This document shows, one piece after another, positions 54,130 to 63,816 of a DNA stretch of 64,000 nt. Origin of the DNA: Clostridium muellerianum (GTDB lineage Bacteria > Bacillota > Clostridia > Clostridiales > Clostridiaceae); NCBI RefSeq assembly GCF_012926525.1, contig NZ_JABBNI010000010.1, positions 62,001 to 126,000 on the forward strand. The letters are read 5' to 3'. A program made the position numbers and the translations under genes. The notes beneath the pieces are model-generated. The model worked only from the letters and a program-made list of their open reading frames with translations. It was not told the DNA's origin and did no database searches. Every line of letters starts with the position of its first letter. Position 1 is the first letter of the stretch.

Positions 54130-55503
54130 ATGGATAAACAACAAATATTTAAAAGTATAGAATTTTTATCACAATGGTTAAGTTTACCCTTTCTGTATGC
54201 AGTAGAATATTACTTTTATAAAAGGTTTCTAGGATTTAAAACAAGAGCTGAGAAATTTATTATATGTGCATTGTTTTTTACAATCATTAGCTTTTATATT
54301 TCGAAATTTCAATCTGAAACATTAAGCAAAATAGTAAATAATTTAATTTGGTTATCTATAATATGTTTTTTATGTAAAGGAAGTTTTACCACTAAACTTT
54401 ATGCAGTTATTGTTGAGAATGCAATACAAGTGCTTATTAGTACAGCTTTTTTAATAGTTGATTTTAAAGTGCTTCCTATGACACATAGTGAAAGCATGTC
54501 TTTAAATGAACATATGATTATTAGTTCATTTAATATTATATTTAGTGATTTTACGAAAATTATTTTATTATTTATATTTTTAAAGATTATTTGTAATTTA
54601 TTAAACTTAAATGGCAAAAAAATCAATTTATATGAAGGTTTATGCTTATTAATTCCCAGTTTATCCATTTATAGTTTAGCAACTATTTTTTATATTATTC
54701 AAGTAGTTAAAATTAACAATAAAGAATATTATTTGGCTTATTTGTTTCCTGGAATTTATTGTATTTTACCTTTTGTAAGTTTTGCACTTATGATATCAAT
54801 ATTAATTACAGTGTATATATTTCAAAAAATGCTTCAGGGAAAGGAAGAGATGCAAAAAAATATGCTTATGCAGCAGCAGTTTAATTTACAGTGTAACCAT
54901 AGTAAAAATGTTGAAGGACTTTACAAAGGAATAAGAAGTGTAATGCATGATATGAATAATCATCTTAGCTGCTTAAAAATTTTAGCTATTAACAATAATA
55001 TAGAAGAAATAAAAAGATACATTGACAATATTGGGCAAACTATAAGTAAACTTGATTTTAAAATAAAAACAGGAAATCCTATATCAGATGCGGTCATAAA
55101 CCAAAAGTATAATATAGCAAAAGTTGAAGGAATAAAGTTTATCTGTGATTTTATGATGCCTAAAAAAACTTTAATAGAACCTGTAGATTTATGTGTTGTT
55201 TTAAGTAATGCATTAGATAATTCAATTGAGGCTTGTAAGAGAATTGTAAACAGTGATATTGATAAAAAGATATGCATAAAATCTTATACTAGGAATATAT
55301 ATTTAATAATTGAGATTTCAAATACAACTGTGGATAGAATTCAATATGTTCAAGATAAAATCAGTACTATAAAATCAGATAAATTTAATCATGGTATAGG
55401 AATTTCTAATATAGAAGCTACTGTAAAAAAATATAATGGTATAGTCGATATAATAGAAGAAAAGAATAAGTTTATCCTTAACTTTATGCTAAAGATAAAA
55501 TAA
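54130..55503 (+). CDS. Sensor histidine kinase with GHKL domain (AgrC-like)
   Basis: 457 residues. Six or seven membrane helices (about 15-235) are followed by a short coiled linker and a kinase core. H273 (VMHDMNNHL) is the phospho-acceptor. The N-box is VVLSNALDNSIEACKR and the G-box includes HGIGISN. This is the layout of AgrC-type peptide pheromone receptors. No agrB or agrD reading frame was found nearby, so the signal is unknown. Its ATG follows the regulator stop (TAA) by two bases. Confidence 0.88.
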   Translation: MDKQQIFKSIEFLSQWLSLPFLYAVEYYFYKRFLGFKTRAEKFIICALFFTIISFYISKFQSETLSKIVNNLIWLSIICFLCKGSFTTKLYAVIVENAIQVLISTAFLIVDFKVLPMTHSESMSLNEHMIISSFNIIFSDFTKIILLFIFLKIICNLLNLNGKKINLYEGLCLLIPSLSIYSLATIFYIIQVVKINNKEYYLAYLFPGIYCILPFVSFALMISILITVYIFQKMLQGKEEMQKNMLMQQQFNLQCNHSKNVEGLYKGIRSVMHDMNNHLSCLKILAINNNIEEIKRYIDNIGQTISKLDFKIKTGNPISDAVINQKYNIAKVEGIKFICDFMMPKKTLIEPVDLCVVLSNALDNSIEACKRIVNSDIDKKICIKSYTRNIYLIIEISNTTVDRIQYVQDKISTIKSDKFNHGIGISNIEATVKKYNGIVDIIEEKNKFILNFMLKIK

Positions 55504-55522
55504 ATATAAATAAACACATAAA

Positions 55523-55553
55523 ATTAAAGGTTAATTATGTATTAACCTTTAAT
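55523..55553. terminator. Terminator between the kinase gene and the HAD gene
   Basis: A perfect 13-bp stem (55523-55535 with 55541-55553; AAAGGTTAAT). The T run is clear on the minus strand (TTTTATG). It may stop both convergent transcripts. Confidence 0.7.
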
Positions 55554-55554
55554 C

Positions 55555-56208
55555 TTAGACAACTTCAGTTAGTTCATCATATCCACAAATAAAAATGTCT
55601 GAAAAGTTAATTATGTCTTTTCTTTGATATTCTGAATAAAGGTCGTGCACACCAACTACTGTCATACCAGCACTTTTAGCACCTTTCACAGCAGGAAGTA
55701 TATCTTCGAATACTACGCAATTTTCAGGTTTTAAATTAAGTTTTTGCGCAGCTAATAGATATATATCAGGAAAGTCTTTACCTCTTTGAACTTCATCAGT
55801 AGTACTTATGGAATCAAATAAATTATAAATATTATTTTTTTTAAGAACTGCTTCTATAAGAAGAGTACAATTGCTTGTAGCTAGAGCAATTTTCACATTT
55901 TTTGACTTTAATAGCAACAAAAACTCCCTTGCTCCAGGTTTTAAAGTAACATCATTAACATAATGGGATAATGCCATACTATTCCATTCATCTTGTATTT
56001 CTTTTATAGAATCTGGAAGATTAAATTTATTTTTAAAATAACAAGCAATTTCCGAAAAACTCATATGCTCAATATCTTCTTTCAAATTTTCAGGTAAAGG
56101 TAAATTTCTTTTAGATAAGTATTCTTCATCAATTTTACTCCAAACCCACATGGAATCAATAAGAGTACCATCCATATCAAAAATTGCACCTTTAATGTTT
56201 TTTAGCAT
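55555..56208 (-). CDS. HAD-family hydrolase, beta-phosphoglucomutase-like
   Basis: 217 residues. The HAD motifs are complete: D11 and D13 (IFDMDGTL), the threonine/serine motif ATSNCT, the lysine in QRGKDFPD, and the acidic motif VVFEDILPAVKGAKSAG. The helical cap after motif I is of the beta-PGM/phosphatase C1 type. The sugar phosphate it acts on cannot be told. The gene stands alone, 117 bases from the hydrogenase-like gene. Confidence 0.85.
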   Translation of the reverse strand: MLKNIKGAIFDMDGTLIDSMWVWSKIDEEYLSKRNLPLPENLKEDIEHMSFSEIACYFKNKFNLPDSIKEIQDEWNSMALSHYVNDVTLKPGAREFLLLLKSKNVKIALATSNCTLLIEAVLKKNNIYNLFDSISTTDEVQRGKDFPDIYLLAAQKLNLKPENCVVFEDILPAVKGAKSAGMTVVGVHDLYSEYQRKDIINFSDIFICGYDELTEVV

Positions 56209-56325
56209 AAAATCACCTCGTACTTTAGTATAGCATAGAACATAATAAAAGCGCTATGGCATAAAAAAAGATTAAAATCATATTTTAATATGAAATTAAT
56301 CCATGTTACCAAATACTAGGTTAGT

Positions 56326-57672
56326 CTAGAAATTTCTCCTAAATATTTTTATTCTATTTTCGTCTTTAAAATCTTCAATAGAGTCAATTTTTATTTTTTT
56401 TAGAATATCCTTCATACAAGGACTATCTACAGCAACTTTTATAGAAGAATTTTCAGCAAAGGAATTTACACTTTCCCTTCCTTTTTCTGTAGAAATAATA
56501 GCTTTAGGTCCACCAACGCAGCCACCAATACATCCCATACCCTCTATAAAATTAGCATCGATTTCTCCACATTGGGCTTTAGAAAGTATATCTTTACATT
56601 CTTTTATACCATTAGCTTGAGCAGCTTTAAATAATTTATATTTTTCAGGAAATAATCTTTCAATGGCATCTGCTACAGCTATGGAAACTCCACCTGTGCG
56701 TGCATAAAGCCTTCCACCTTTTGAGGCATATTCAGATGATAAATCTTCTTTCATTTTTGAAGGATCTATATTTAATGAATCAAAAATGTCTTTTACTTCT
56801 GCAAATGTAAGTACAAAATCTATATCACCGATTAAATCTTTATCTTTTGCCTCAGCTTTTTTTGCTATGCAGGGACCTATAAATACAACCTTACAATTAG
56901 AATTTAATGTTTTCATGACTCTTCCAGCAGCTATCATAGGTGAAATAGAAGGGGAAACGTATTTTACCAAGTTATCATAAATTTTTTTAAGCATACCTAC
57001 CCACATAGGACAGCAGCAAGAAGTTATCATCAAATCTGTTTCACTCTTAACATAGTGATCAAATTCTATAGATTCCTTTAAGGTGAGCATATCAGCGAAA
57101 AATGCAACTTCAACCATGTCTGTAAACCCTATTTTTTTGAAGGCAGATCTTAGTTGATTTATGGTAACAGTATCTCCAAATTGACCAGAAATAGCAGGAG
57201 CTACTGCTGCAACGACTGGTAATTCACTTTTCAATAAGTCTACTAAAGGTATGAATTCTACTTTATCTAGTATACTTCCAGTTGGACAAGCTTCTACGCA
57301 AAAACCACAATCTGTACATCTATCATTATCTATATAAGTGGTTTTATTCTCTTTATCTATTAAAATAGCATTAAAAGGACATGAGGCTTGACAAACTGTT
57401 TCTCCAGATGAATTCACACAGTCCATAGAACAATGCCTAATTTTATTAACTACTTTATGATTTATTTCATAAGATGAAATAGCTTTTTTTAATTCATTAA
57501 TAAAATTAGGACTATAAGTTATATTTGTTCCGCAAAGGGAAGAAATTACCTTACAAAGATCATTTTTGCTTAAGTTATCTTTTGACAGCACTTTTTCTAT
57601 TTCTTTTTCAAAAGTACCATCATAATAAGAATTTACTATGTCTTTAAATAAATTACTATATTTCGCTTTCAT
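56326..57672 (-). CDS. [FeFe]-hydrogenase-family protein with 2x[4Fe-4S] ferredoxin domain
   Basis: 448 residues. A ~78-residue N-terminal region is followed by two ferredoxin sites (C81, C85, C94, C98; and C119, C122, C125, C129). The H-domain then shows L1 TSCCCPMW (217-224), L2 GPCIAKK (266-272) and L3 EGMGCIGGCVGG (377-388). The L1 form with three cysteines (TSCCCP, not TSCCP) is one I recall from group B enzymes of the CpIII kind. An alternative is a regulatory, sensory-type relative. HydF and a TM1266 protein are 35 kb away. Confidence 0.85.
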   Translation of the reverse strand: MKAKYSNLFKDIVNSYYDGTFEKEIEKVLSKDNLSKNDLCKVISSLCGTNITYSPNFINELKKAISSYEINHKVVNKIRHCSMDCVNSSGETVCQASCPFNAILIDKENKTTYIDNDRCTDCGFCVEACPTGSILDKVEFIPLVDLLKSELPVVAAVAPAISGQFGDTVTINQLRSAFKKIGFTDMVEVAFFADMLTLKESIEFDHYVKSETDLMITSCCCPMWVGMLKKIYDNLVKYVSPSISPMIAAGRVMKTLNSNCKVVFIGPCIAKKAEAKDKDLIGDIDFVLTFAEVKDIFDSLNIDPSKMKEDLSSEYASKGGRLYARTGGVSIAVADAIERLFPEKYKLFKAAQANGIKECKDILSKAQCGEIDANFIEGMGCIGGCVGGPKAIISTEKGRESVNSFAENSSIKVAVDSPCMKDILKKIKIDSIEDFKDENRIKIFRRNF

Positions 57673-57747
57673 ACTAACAGCTCCTTACAGATTCAATAAA
57701 TAACTCTTTGGATAATATTATAATAATTTTAATCAGAGAAGTAATTA

Positions 57748-58062
57748 TTAAATTTTATGTTTATCGTCTCCTTTTCCTCTTGTTGGGACTAAGGACATGA
57801 AGAAGCCTATTAATATTGAAACTAAAGCAGGTGCTATTACATTTAAATAAGATACAAAACGTGTTCTGTAGAATATCCAAGCAACAATTGAAGTTAAAAT
57901 TACTGTTGTGACAAAGATATATATAACAAATTTAGCAAAAGAACTAAAAAGTTTTTCATATAATCTATGTCTTATAGGTCCACTTATTATTTTTCTAAAT
58001 ATAAAATAAGAAGCAAAAATAAAAATAATATCTACTAAAGCTGATATTAAAAAATTTTTCAT
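57748..58062 (-). CDS. Small membrane protein of unknown function
   Basis: 104 residues with three hydrophobic stretches: SALVDIIFIFASYFIF, FAKFVIYIFVTTVILTSIVAWIF and VIAPALVSILIGFFMSLV. The charged C-terminus is TRGKGDDKHKI. No family recognised. Start ATG 58062 has GGAGGTG 7 bases upstream; the longer reading to 58137 lacks a ribosome site. It is on the same strand as murC, 141 bases downstream of the murC stop. Confidence 0.65.
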   Translation of the reverse strand: MKNFLISALVDIIFIFASYFIFRKIISGPIRHRLYEKLFSSFAKFVIYIFVTTVILTSIVAWIFYRTRFVSYLNVIAPALVSILIGFFMSLVPTRGKGDDKHKI

Positions 58063-58203
58063 ATAAAAACACCTCCAACAGGTTATAAGTGTATTATTAC
58101 CATGTTGAAGGATTTTTACACATAAGTAGTCATACAAAATCTATGATTTTGATATGATCGTTTATTCCTCTAGGAAAAATGGAAACGAGTTCCTTAATAA
58201 AAG

Positions 58204-59580
58204 TTATTTAAGATACATTTCACCTATTTTAAATACATCGCCGGCACCAACAGTTAAGAGAATATCACCATTTTTCACATTTTGATTTAAATAAGAAACT
58301 ATTTCTTCAAAACTGTGAAAGTTAGAACATTTTAAATTTGTTTTGCTAATTTCATTTGCCAGCATAGAAGAACTTACTACGCCTGCATCTTTTTCTCGAG
58401 CAGCATAGATATCTGCTAAAATTAATTCATCAGCATCATTGAAAGCCTGAGTAAATTCTTTAAATAAGTTTAATGTTCTTGAATAAGTATGTGGTTGAAA
58501 TACACAAAAAACTTTTTTGTGTGGATAATTCTTTGCAGCACTTAAAGTAGCTTTTATTTCTGTTGGATGATGAGCATAATCATCTATAACTGTAACTCCA
58601 TTCTTAATTCCTTTAATTTCAAATCGTCTATGAGTTCCTTTAAAGCTTTCTAGTCCATTACATATAAAATCTTTTGAAACATCAAGACTTAATGATACAC
58701 ATATGCTTGCAAGAGCATTAAGAATATTATGTTTACCAGGAACATTTAACTTTATGGAGGTTAGTATTTCACCAGCAGCATAAACGTCAAAAGAAGCACA
58801 ACCTTTTTCATCAAATTTTATATTCTTAGCTAATACATTTCCGTCATTGAATCCATAAGTTAATACATTGCAATTACACTCAGAAATTACTTTATCCATT
58901 CTTGGATCTTCTTTATAACATATTAAATAACCGTTTTTAGGAATTAATTTTGCAAAGTTTACAAATGCATTTTGTATGTCATCTATGTCTTTATAAAAAT
59001 CTAAATGATCTGCATCTATATTTAAAATTACACCTATATAAGGAAAGAACTTAAGAAAAGATCCTTTGTATTCACAAGCTTCAGTTAAAAAGTATTCACT
59101 GTTACCAGGGCGTACATTTCCACCTATAGCGTCTAATTCTCCGCCAACGAGAATAGTAGGGTCCAAATTAGCATTTAAGAATATATGAGATACCATTGAA
59201 GTAGTAGTAGTTTTACCATGAGTTCCAGCGATAGCTACATTATATTTATGTCCTTTCATTATATGACCTAAGAATTCAGCTCTAGTCATTAATGGAATAT
59301 TTAATTCGTGTGCACGTACAAGTTCAAGATTATCTTTAGATATAGCAGCGGTATACACTATTAGGTCTATATCTTTTGTTATATTCTCTTTAACCTGTCC
59401 TATATTAATTTTAGCACCATTTGAGGATAATTTATCTGTTATCAATGATGGCTTTATATCGGAACCAAATACTTTGAAATTTCTTTCTAAAAGTATTTCG
59501 GCTAAGCCGCTCATGCTTATTCCACCTATACCTATAAAATATATTTTTTTATTCTTGTCTTTTAGAAAATCGAATGACAA
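58204..59580 (-). CDS. murC: UDP-N-acetylmuramate--L-alanine ligase (MurC)
   Basis: Adds the first amino acid to the peptidoglycan stem. About 458 residues. Rossmann start [17 protein letters not shown]-loop GTHGKTTT, and the C-terminal [14 protein letters not shown] and [10 protein letters not shown] are complete. Start TTG 59580 ([12 protein letters not shown]) is chosen because AAGGAG lies 9 bases upstream, while the ATG at 59610 precedes that site. It is a single gene divergent from purR. Confidence 0.93.
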   Translation of the reverse strand: MSFDFLKDKNKKIYFIGIGGISMSGLAEILLERNFKVFGSDIKPSLITDKLSSNGAKINIGQVKENITKDIDLIVYTAAISKDNLELVRAHELNIPLMTRAEFLGHIMKGHKYNVAIAGTHGKTTTTSMVSHIFLNANLDPTILVGGELDAIGGNVRPGNSEYFLTEACEYKGSFLKFFPYIGVILNIDADHLDFYKDIDDIQNAFVNFAKLIPKNGYLICYKEDPRMDKVISECNCNVLTYGFNDGNVLAKNIKFDEKGCASFDVYAAGEILTSIKLNVPGKHNILNALASICVSLSLDVSKDFICNGLESFKGTHRRFEIKGIKNGVTVIDDYAHHPTEIKATLSAAKNYPHKKVFCVFQPHTYSRTLNLFKEFTQAFNDADELILADIYAAREKDAGVVSSSMLANEISKTNLKCSNFHSFEEIVSYLNQNVKNGDILLTVGAGDVFKIGEMYLK

Positions 59581-59888
59581 TATAATCAACTCCTTAAATA
59601 ATAGTTTCATTTATTAATTATATACAAAAATGAGAAGAAAAAATACAATTACTAAATTTTATTTTAATGTAATAATAAATAGAATATTAGATACTTGCAT
59701 GATTATTGAATACATGGAATAATAAGTAACAGCTTATATTTGAATATAAATAGGTCCAAAATTTAAGTGATATGTAACTAAATATAGCAATAATACTATT
59801 GATTAAGTATAACTTTTAGAATAAAATATGAATATTGGAATATGTTTTGAAAAAAATATTCGTAAAATTTATATAGATAGGTGATAAA

Positions 59889-60704
59889 ATGGAAAAGTTC
59901 AGTAGGAATCAAAGAGTAGCAGCGATAACTAAAGTATTAATAGAAAATCCTAATAAAATAATAAATTTAAATCATTTTACAGAAATGTTCAATGCAGCTA
60001 AATCCACAGTAAGTGAGGATTTAGTTGTTGTTAAGGATACTTTAAGCAAACTTTCTATGGGAAGAATAGAGACTATATCTGGTGCAGCAGGAGGAGTGAA
60101 ATACGTATGTGGTTTATCCTATGAAAAAAGTAAGGGATTTGCTGAAAAACTATGTATTATTTTGAAAAATAGAGAAAGAATAATACCAGGGAATTTTTTA
60201 TATGTAACAGACATAATGTTCAATCCACAAATAATACACACAGCAGCTATAATACTTGCGTCAGCCTTTAATGATAAGTGTATAGACCATGTTGTTACAG
60301 TTGAAACTAAAGGTATACCATTAGCTTATGAAGTTGCAAAAATGCTGGGGGTACAGTTGGTTGTAGTTAGAAGGGAAACAAAACTTACAGAAGGTTCTAC
60401 CTTAAGTATAAACTATGTTTCAGGTTCAAGTGGCAGAATACAAAATATGTCGCTGTCCAAAAAAGCAATGAAAAAAGGAAGTAGGTGTATATTTATAGAT
60501 GATTTCATGAAGGCGGGAGGTACTGCCATGGGGATAATTGACTTACTTAAGGAATTTGATAGTGAGCTTTTAGGAATTGGAGTATTAATAGACAATGTAG
60601 AGACTCCTAAAAAGTTAATTCATGATTATGTATCTATAGTGGATTTTGAGGGAAGTGATGAAAAGGGAGAATCGCTGTTATTTCCTTCTAAAATGTTTAA
60701 ATAG
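59889..60704 (+). CDS. purR: Pur operon repressor (PurR)
   Basis: 271 residues. An N-terminal winged helix (RNQRVAAITKVLIENPNKIINL...STVSEDLVVVKDTL) is fused to a phosphoribosyltransferase-like domain with the PRPP motif CIFIDDFMKAGGTAMG. In Firmicutes PurR represses purine genes and is released by PRPP. prs, the source of PRPP, lies 1.9 kb away. It starts the purR-spoVG-glmU-prs block seen in Bacillus (there with yabJ between purR and spoVG). Confidence 0.92.
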   Translation: MEKFSRNQRVAAITKVLIENPNKIINLNHFTEMFNAAKSTVSEDLVVVKDTLSKLSMGRIETISGAAGGVKYVCGLSYEKSKGFAEKLCIILKNRERIIPGNFLYVTDIMFNPQIIHTAAIILASAFNDKCIDHVVTVETKGIPLAYEVAKMLGVQLVVVRRETKLTEGSTLSINYVSGSSGRIQNMSLSKKAMKKGSRCIFIDDFMKAGGTAMGIIDLLKEFDSELLGIGVLIDNVETPKKLIHDYVSIVDFEGSDEKGESLLFPSKMFK

Positions 60705-60740
60705 AAATTTGAAAAAATTTATTGATTTTTCAAAAAATAA

Positions 60741-60767
60741 GAAGGAAAATTATAAGTTATAGAGAAT
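60741..60767 (+). promoter_or_regulatory. SigH-type promoter of spoVG
   Basis: GAAGGAAAA (60741-60749), an 11-base spacer and AGAGAAT (60761-60767) fit the SigH consensus RnAGGAwWW-N11/12-RnnGAAT exactly. This is the known type of promoter for spoVG in Bacillus. It lies about 36 bases before the spoVG start. Confidence 0.75.
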
Positions 60768-60802
60768 ACTATATAAATAAGCATCTTGGAGGTGGATTTT
60801 AT

Positions 60803-61093
60803 ATGCAAATTACAGACGTTAGAGTAAGAAAAATTGCTGCTGAAGGTAAAATGAAAGCTATTGTTTCCGTAACCTTTGATAATGAATTTGTTGTTCATGA
60901 TATAAAGGTTATAGAAGGTCAAAATGGGCTTTTCATAGCAATGCCAAGCAGAAAAACTCCTGATGGAGAATTTAAAGACATTGCTCATCCAATCAACACT
61001 CAAACAAGAGAAAAAATACAGAAATCAATTTTAGATGAGTATGAAAAAGTGAAAAATGAAGAGATTGTTTCTGCGGAAAAAGTAGAAGAATAG
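60803..61093 (+). CDS. spoVG: Septation/sporulation regulator SpoVG
   Basis: A small RNA/DNA-binding protein (96 residues) that affects cell division and sporulation. It starts [11 protein letters not shown] and includes [34 protein letters not shown], which is nearly invariant in SpoVG. ATG 60803 has GGAGGTGG 7-10 bases upstream; a reading from 60722 would run through the promoter. A terminator follows. Confidence 0.95.
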   Translation: MQITDVRVRKIAAEGKMKAIVSVTFDNEFVVHDIKVIEGQNGLFIAMPSRKTPDGEFKDIAHPINTQTREKIQKSILDEYEKVKNEEIVSAEKVEE

Positions 61094-61095
61094 TA

Positions 61096-61124
61096 AAAAG
61101 GAGTAGAGATACTCCTTTTTATTA
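61096..61124 (+). terminator. Terminator of spoVG
   Basis: AAAAAGGAGTA and TACTCCTTTTT, tetraloop GAGA, followed by a T-rich tail. It separates spoVG from the glmU promoter. Confidence 0.85.
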
Positions 61125-61156
61125 TTGCAAATTCTATATAAAAATTGTGTATAAGG

Positions 61157-61185
61157 TTGAAAATAAATTTTATATAAAATATAAT
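61157..61185 (+). promoter_or_regulatory. Promoter of glmU-prs
   Basis: TTGAAA (61157-61162), a 17-base spacer and TATAAT (61180-61185). The leader to glmU is about 60 bases and contains two similar TTTTATAACYATA segments. Confidence 0.75.
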
Positions 61186-61251
61186 ATTAGAGGGTGTTTT
61201 ATAACTATAAGGTAGAAAAATGTAATTTTATAACCATAAAGAGGTGTTAAA

Positions 61252-62622
61252 ATGTATAAATGTGCTATAATATTAGCGGCTGGAGAAGGAAAAAGAATGA
61301 AATCTTCCCTTCCGAAGGTTATTCACAAGATATGTGGAACTGAAATGGTAAATATGGTAATTGATGTTATGAGAAATTCAGACATAAATGAAGTAAACGT
61401 AGTAGTTGGAAAAGGTGCGGATAAAGTAAAGGAAACTACTTCAGAAAGAAATGTGCTTTATTCTTTTCAGGATAAACAATTAGGTACTGGTCATGCAGTA
61501 ATGTGTGCTAAGGAATTTTTGGAAGGAAAGAACGGAACAGTAGCTATATTTACTGGAGACGCTCCTTTAATTACAGAAGATACTGTTAAGAAGTTAGTTG
61601 ATTTTCATGAAAGTGGAAACTATAAAGCTACTATATTAACATCTATAGTAGATGTTCCTACTGGATATGGAAGAATAGTAAGAGAAAAAAATAATGATGT
61701 TTCTAAGATAGTAGAACATAAAGATTGTAGTGAAGAAGAACTTAAAATCAATGAAATAAATTCAGCTATGTATTGCTTTGATATACAAGCACTACTTAAA
61801 AGCATCAAAAAGTTAAATAGCAATAATGCTCAAGGAGAATATTATTTAACGGATGTTATTGGAATTTTAAAGAATCAGGGAGAAAAGATAGGCGCACTTC
61901 CTGTACCATTTGAAGAAACTATGGGAGTTAACTCTAGAATACAGCTTGCAGATGCAGAAAAAGTTATGAGAAGAAGAATAAATAAAAAACATATGGAAAA
62001 TGGAGTTACTTTAATTGACCCAGATAATACATACATAGGTAAGGATGTACAAATAGGAAATGATACAGTGATATACCCTGGTAATGTTTTACATGGCAAC
62101 ACAGTTATAAAAGAAGAATGTACATTATATCCAAATTCAAGAATAGAAGATAGTACTATAGAAAAAGGGGTTACGATTCAAAGCTCTGTAATATTAGATA
62201 GTAAGATTGGTGAGAATACTACAGTCGGACCATTTGCTTATATAAGACCTTTAACCGTTATAGGTAAGTCAGCAAGAATAGGAGATTTTGTTGAAATTAA
62301 AAAATCTACTATAGGTGATAATACAAAGGTTTCACACTTAACTTATATTGGAGATGCGGAAGTTGGCAGTGGATGTAATTTTGGATGTGGAACTGTTGTA
62401 GTTAACTATGACGGAACAGCTAAGTATAAAACTATAATTGGAGATAATGCATTTATAGGATGTAATACAAATTTGGTTTCTCCAGTTACAGTTAAAGATA
62501 ACTCATATATAGCAGCAGGATCTACCATAACAAAGGAAGTTCCTGAAGGAGCTTTAGCGGTTGCAAGAGCCAGACAGAAGAACATAGAAGGTTGGGTAGA
62601 GAAAAAAGGATTAAAGAAATAA
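61252..62622 (+). CDS. glmU: Bifunctional GlmU (N-acetylglucosamine-1-phosphate uridyltransferase/glucosamine-1-phosphate acetyltransferase)
   Basis: Makes UDP-GlcNAc, the precursor used by MurA. 456 residues. The N-terminal nucleotidyltransferase has [18 protein letters not shown] and TGDAPLI. From about 250 a left-handed beta-helix of hexapeptide repeats forms the acetyltransferase, with [23 protein letters not shown] precedes ATG. The prs gene follows after 20 bases, so the two share a transcript. Confidence 0.96.
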   Translation: MYKCAIILAAGEGKRMKSSLPKVIHKICGTEMVNMVIDVMRNSDINEVNVVVGKGADKVKETTSERNVLYSFQDKQLGTGHAVMCAKEFLEGKNGTVAIFTGDAPLITEDTVKKLVDFHESGNYKATILTSIVDVPTGYGRIVREKNNDVSKIVEHKDCSEEELKINEINSAMYCFDIQALLKSIKKLNSNNAQGEYYLTDVIGILKNQGEKIGALPVPFEETMGVNSRIQLADAEKVMRRRINKKHMENGVTLIDPDNTYIGKDVQIGNDTVIYPGNVLHGNTVIKEECTLYPNSRIEDSTIEKGVTIQSSVILDSKIGENTTVGPFAYIRPLTVIGKSARIGDFVEIKKSTIGDNTKVSHLTYIGDAEVGSGCNFGCGTVVVNYDGTAKYKTIIGDNAFIGCNTNLVSPVTVKDNSYIAAGSTITKEVPEGALAVARARQKNIEGWVEKKGLKK

Positions 62623-62642
62623 AATTTTAGGAGGATTATACA

Positions 62643-63602
62643 ATGATAACCCATGGTAAGAACATTAAAATTTTTACAGGTACTTCTCATCCTGAATTAG
62701 CTGAAGATATTGCTAATATATTAGGATTATCTGTTGGAAAATCAAACGTTTCAACATTTAGTGATGGTGAAATATCAGTAGATATTAACGAGACAGTAAG
62801 AGGAACCGACGTATTCGTAGTGCAATCAACTAATAATCCAGTGAATAGCAATTTAATGGAACTTTTAATTATGATAGATGCATTTAAAAGAGCATCTGCA
62901 GGAAGAATAACCGCAGTAGTGCCTTATTATGGTTATGCAAGACAGGATAGAAAAGCAAAAGCAAGAGATCCAATTACAGCAAAATTAGTGGCAGATATTT
63001 TAACTGCTGCAGGGGCTGATAGAGTGCTAACTATGGATTTACATGCATCTCAGATTCAAGGATATTTCAATATACCATTAGATCACTTATTGGGAGCACC
63101 TATCCTTGCAAAATATTTTATACAAAAAGGATTTGCAGACAGAGATGATATAGTTGTAGTTTCACCAGACCTTGGAAGTGTAACAAGAGCTAGAAAATTT
63201 GCTGATAAGCTACATGCACCAATAGCTATAATAGATAAAAGAAGGCCAAAGGCTAATGTATCAGAGATAATGAATGTTATTGGTGATATAAAGGATAAAA
63301 CAGTAATATTAGTAGATGATATGATAGATACTGCAGGAACTATAACTAACGGAGCAAATGCTTTAGTTAAGTTAGGAGCAAAAGAAGTGTATGCTTGTTG
63401 TACACATGCTGTTTTATCAGGTCCTGCTATAGATAGAATAAAAGAATCTGCTATAAAAGAGTTAGTAATGTTAAATACTATAGACTTATCAAAGGATAAA
63501 ATGCTAGATAAGTTTAAGATTTTATCAGTTGCACCTGTATTTGCAGAAGCTATAAAGAGAATATATGAGGATATATCAGTAAGTAAGCTATTTGAAGATT
63601 AA
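62643..63602 (+). CDS. prs: Ribose-phosphate pyrophosphokinase (PRPP synthetase)
   Basis: Makes PRPP from ribose-5-phosphate and ATP. 319 residues. [24 protein letters not shown] (catalytic loop) and the PRPP loop [14 protein letters not shown] are all present. AGGAGG is about 8 bases before ATG. It supplies the effector of PurR and substrates for purine, pyrimidine, His and Trp synthesis. It ends in a terminator. Confidence 0.96.
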   Translation: MITHGKNIKIFTGTSHPELAEDIANILGLSVGKSNVSTFSDGEISVDINETVRGTDVFVVQSTNNPVNSNLMELLIMIDAFKRASAGRITAVVPYYGYARQDRKAKARDPITAKLVADILTAAGADRVLTMDLHASQIQGYFNIPLDHLLGAPILAKYFIQKGFADRDDIVVVSPDLGSVTRARKFADKLHAPIAIIDKRRPKANVSEIMNVIGDIKDKTVILVDDMIDTAGTITNGANALVKLGAKEVYACCTHAVLSGPAIDRIKESAIKELVMLNTIDLSKDKMLDKFKILSVAPVFAEAIKRIYEDISVSKLFED

Positions 63603-63614
63603 TTGTTAGTTACA

Positions 63615-63650
63615 AAAGCATGCAGAATTAAATTTTGCATGCTTTTTAAT
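63615..63650 (+). terminator. Terminator of glmU-prs
   Basis: AAAAGCATGCA and TGCATGCTTTTT form an 11-bp stem (GCATGCA), followed by T. It closes the operon. Confidence 0.85.
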
Positions 63651-63816
63651 ATAGTAAATTATTTGTAACTTTTTATATATGTACTAGTACTACTTATAAA
63701 ATGTATGGTAAATTTAATAGTAAGCGTACTGAATTTTAGAAGTTTTAGTATGTAAGCATTAAAAAGTTATGACTAGTTGAAAATATCAAGTTTAATTAAA
63801 TAAAGGAGATAGTGTA

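Noticed and set aside
59821-59888. PurBox upstream of purR
   Set aside because: ATTCGTAAAA only weakly resembles a PurBox half and lacks a matching repeat at the needed spacing.
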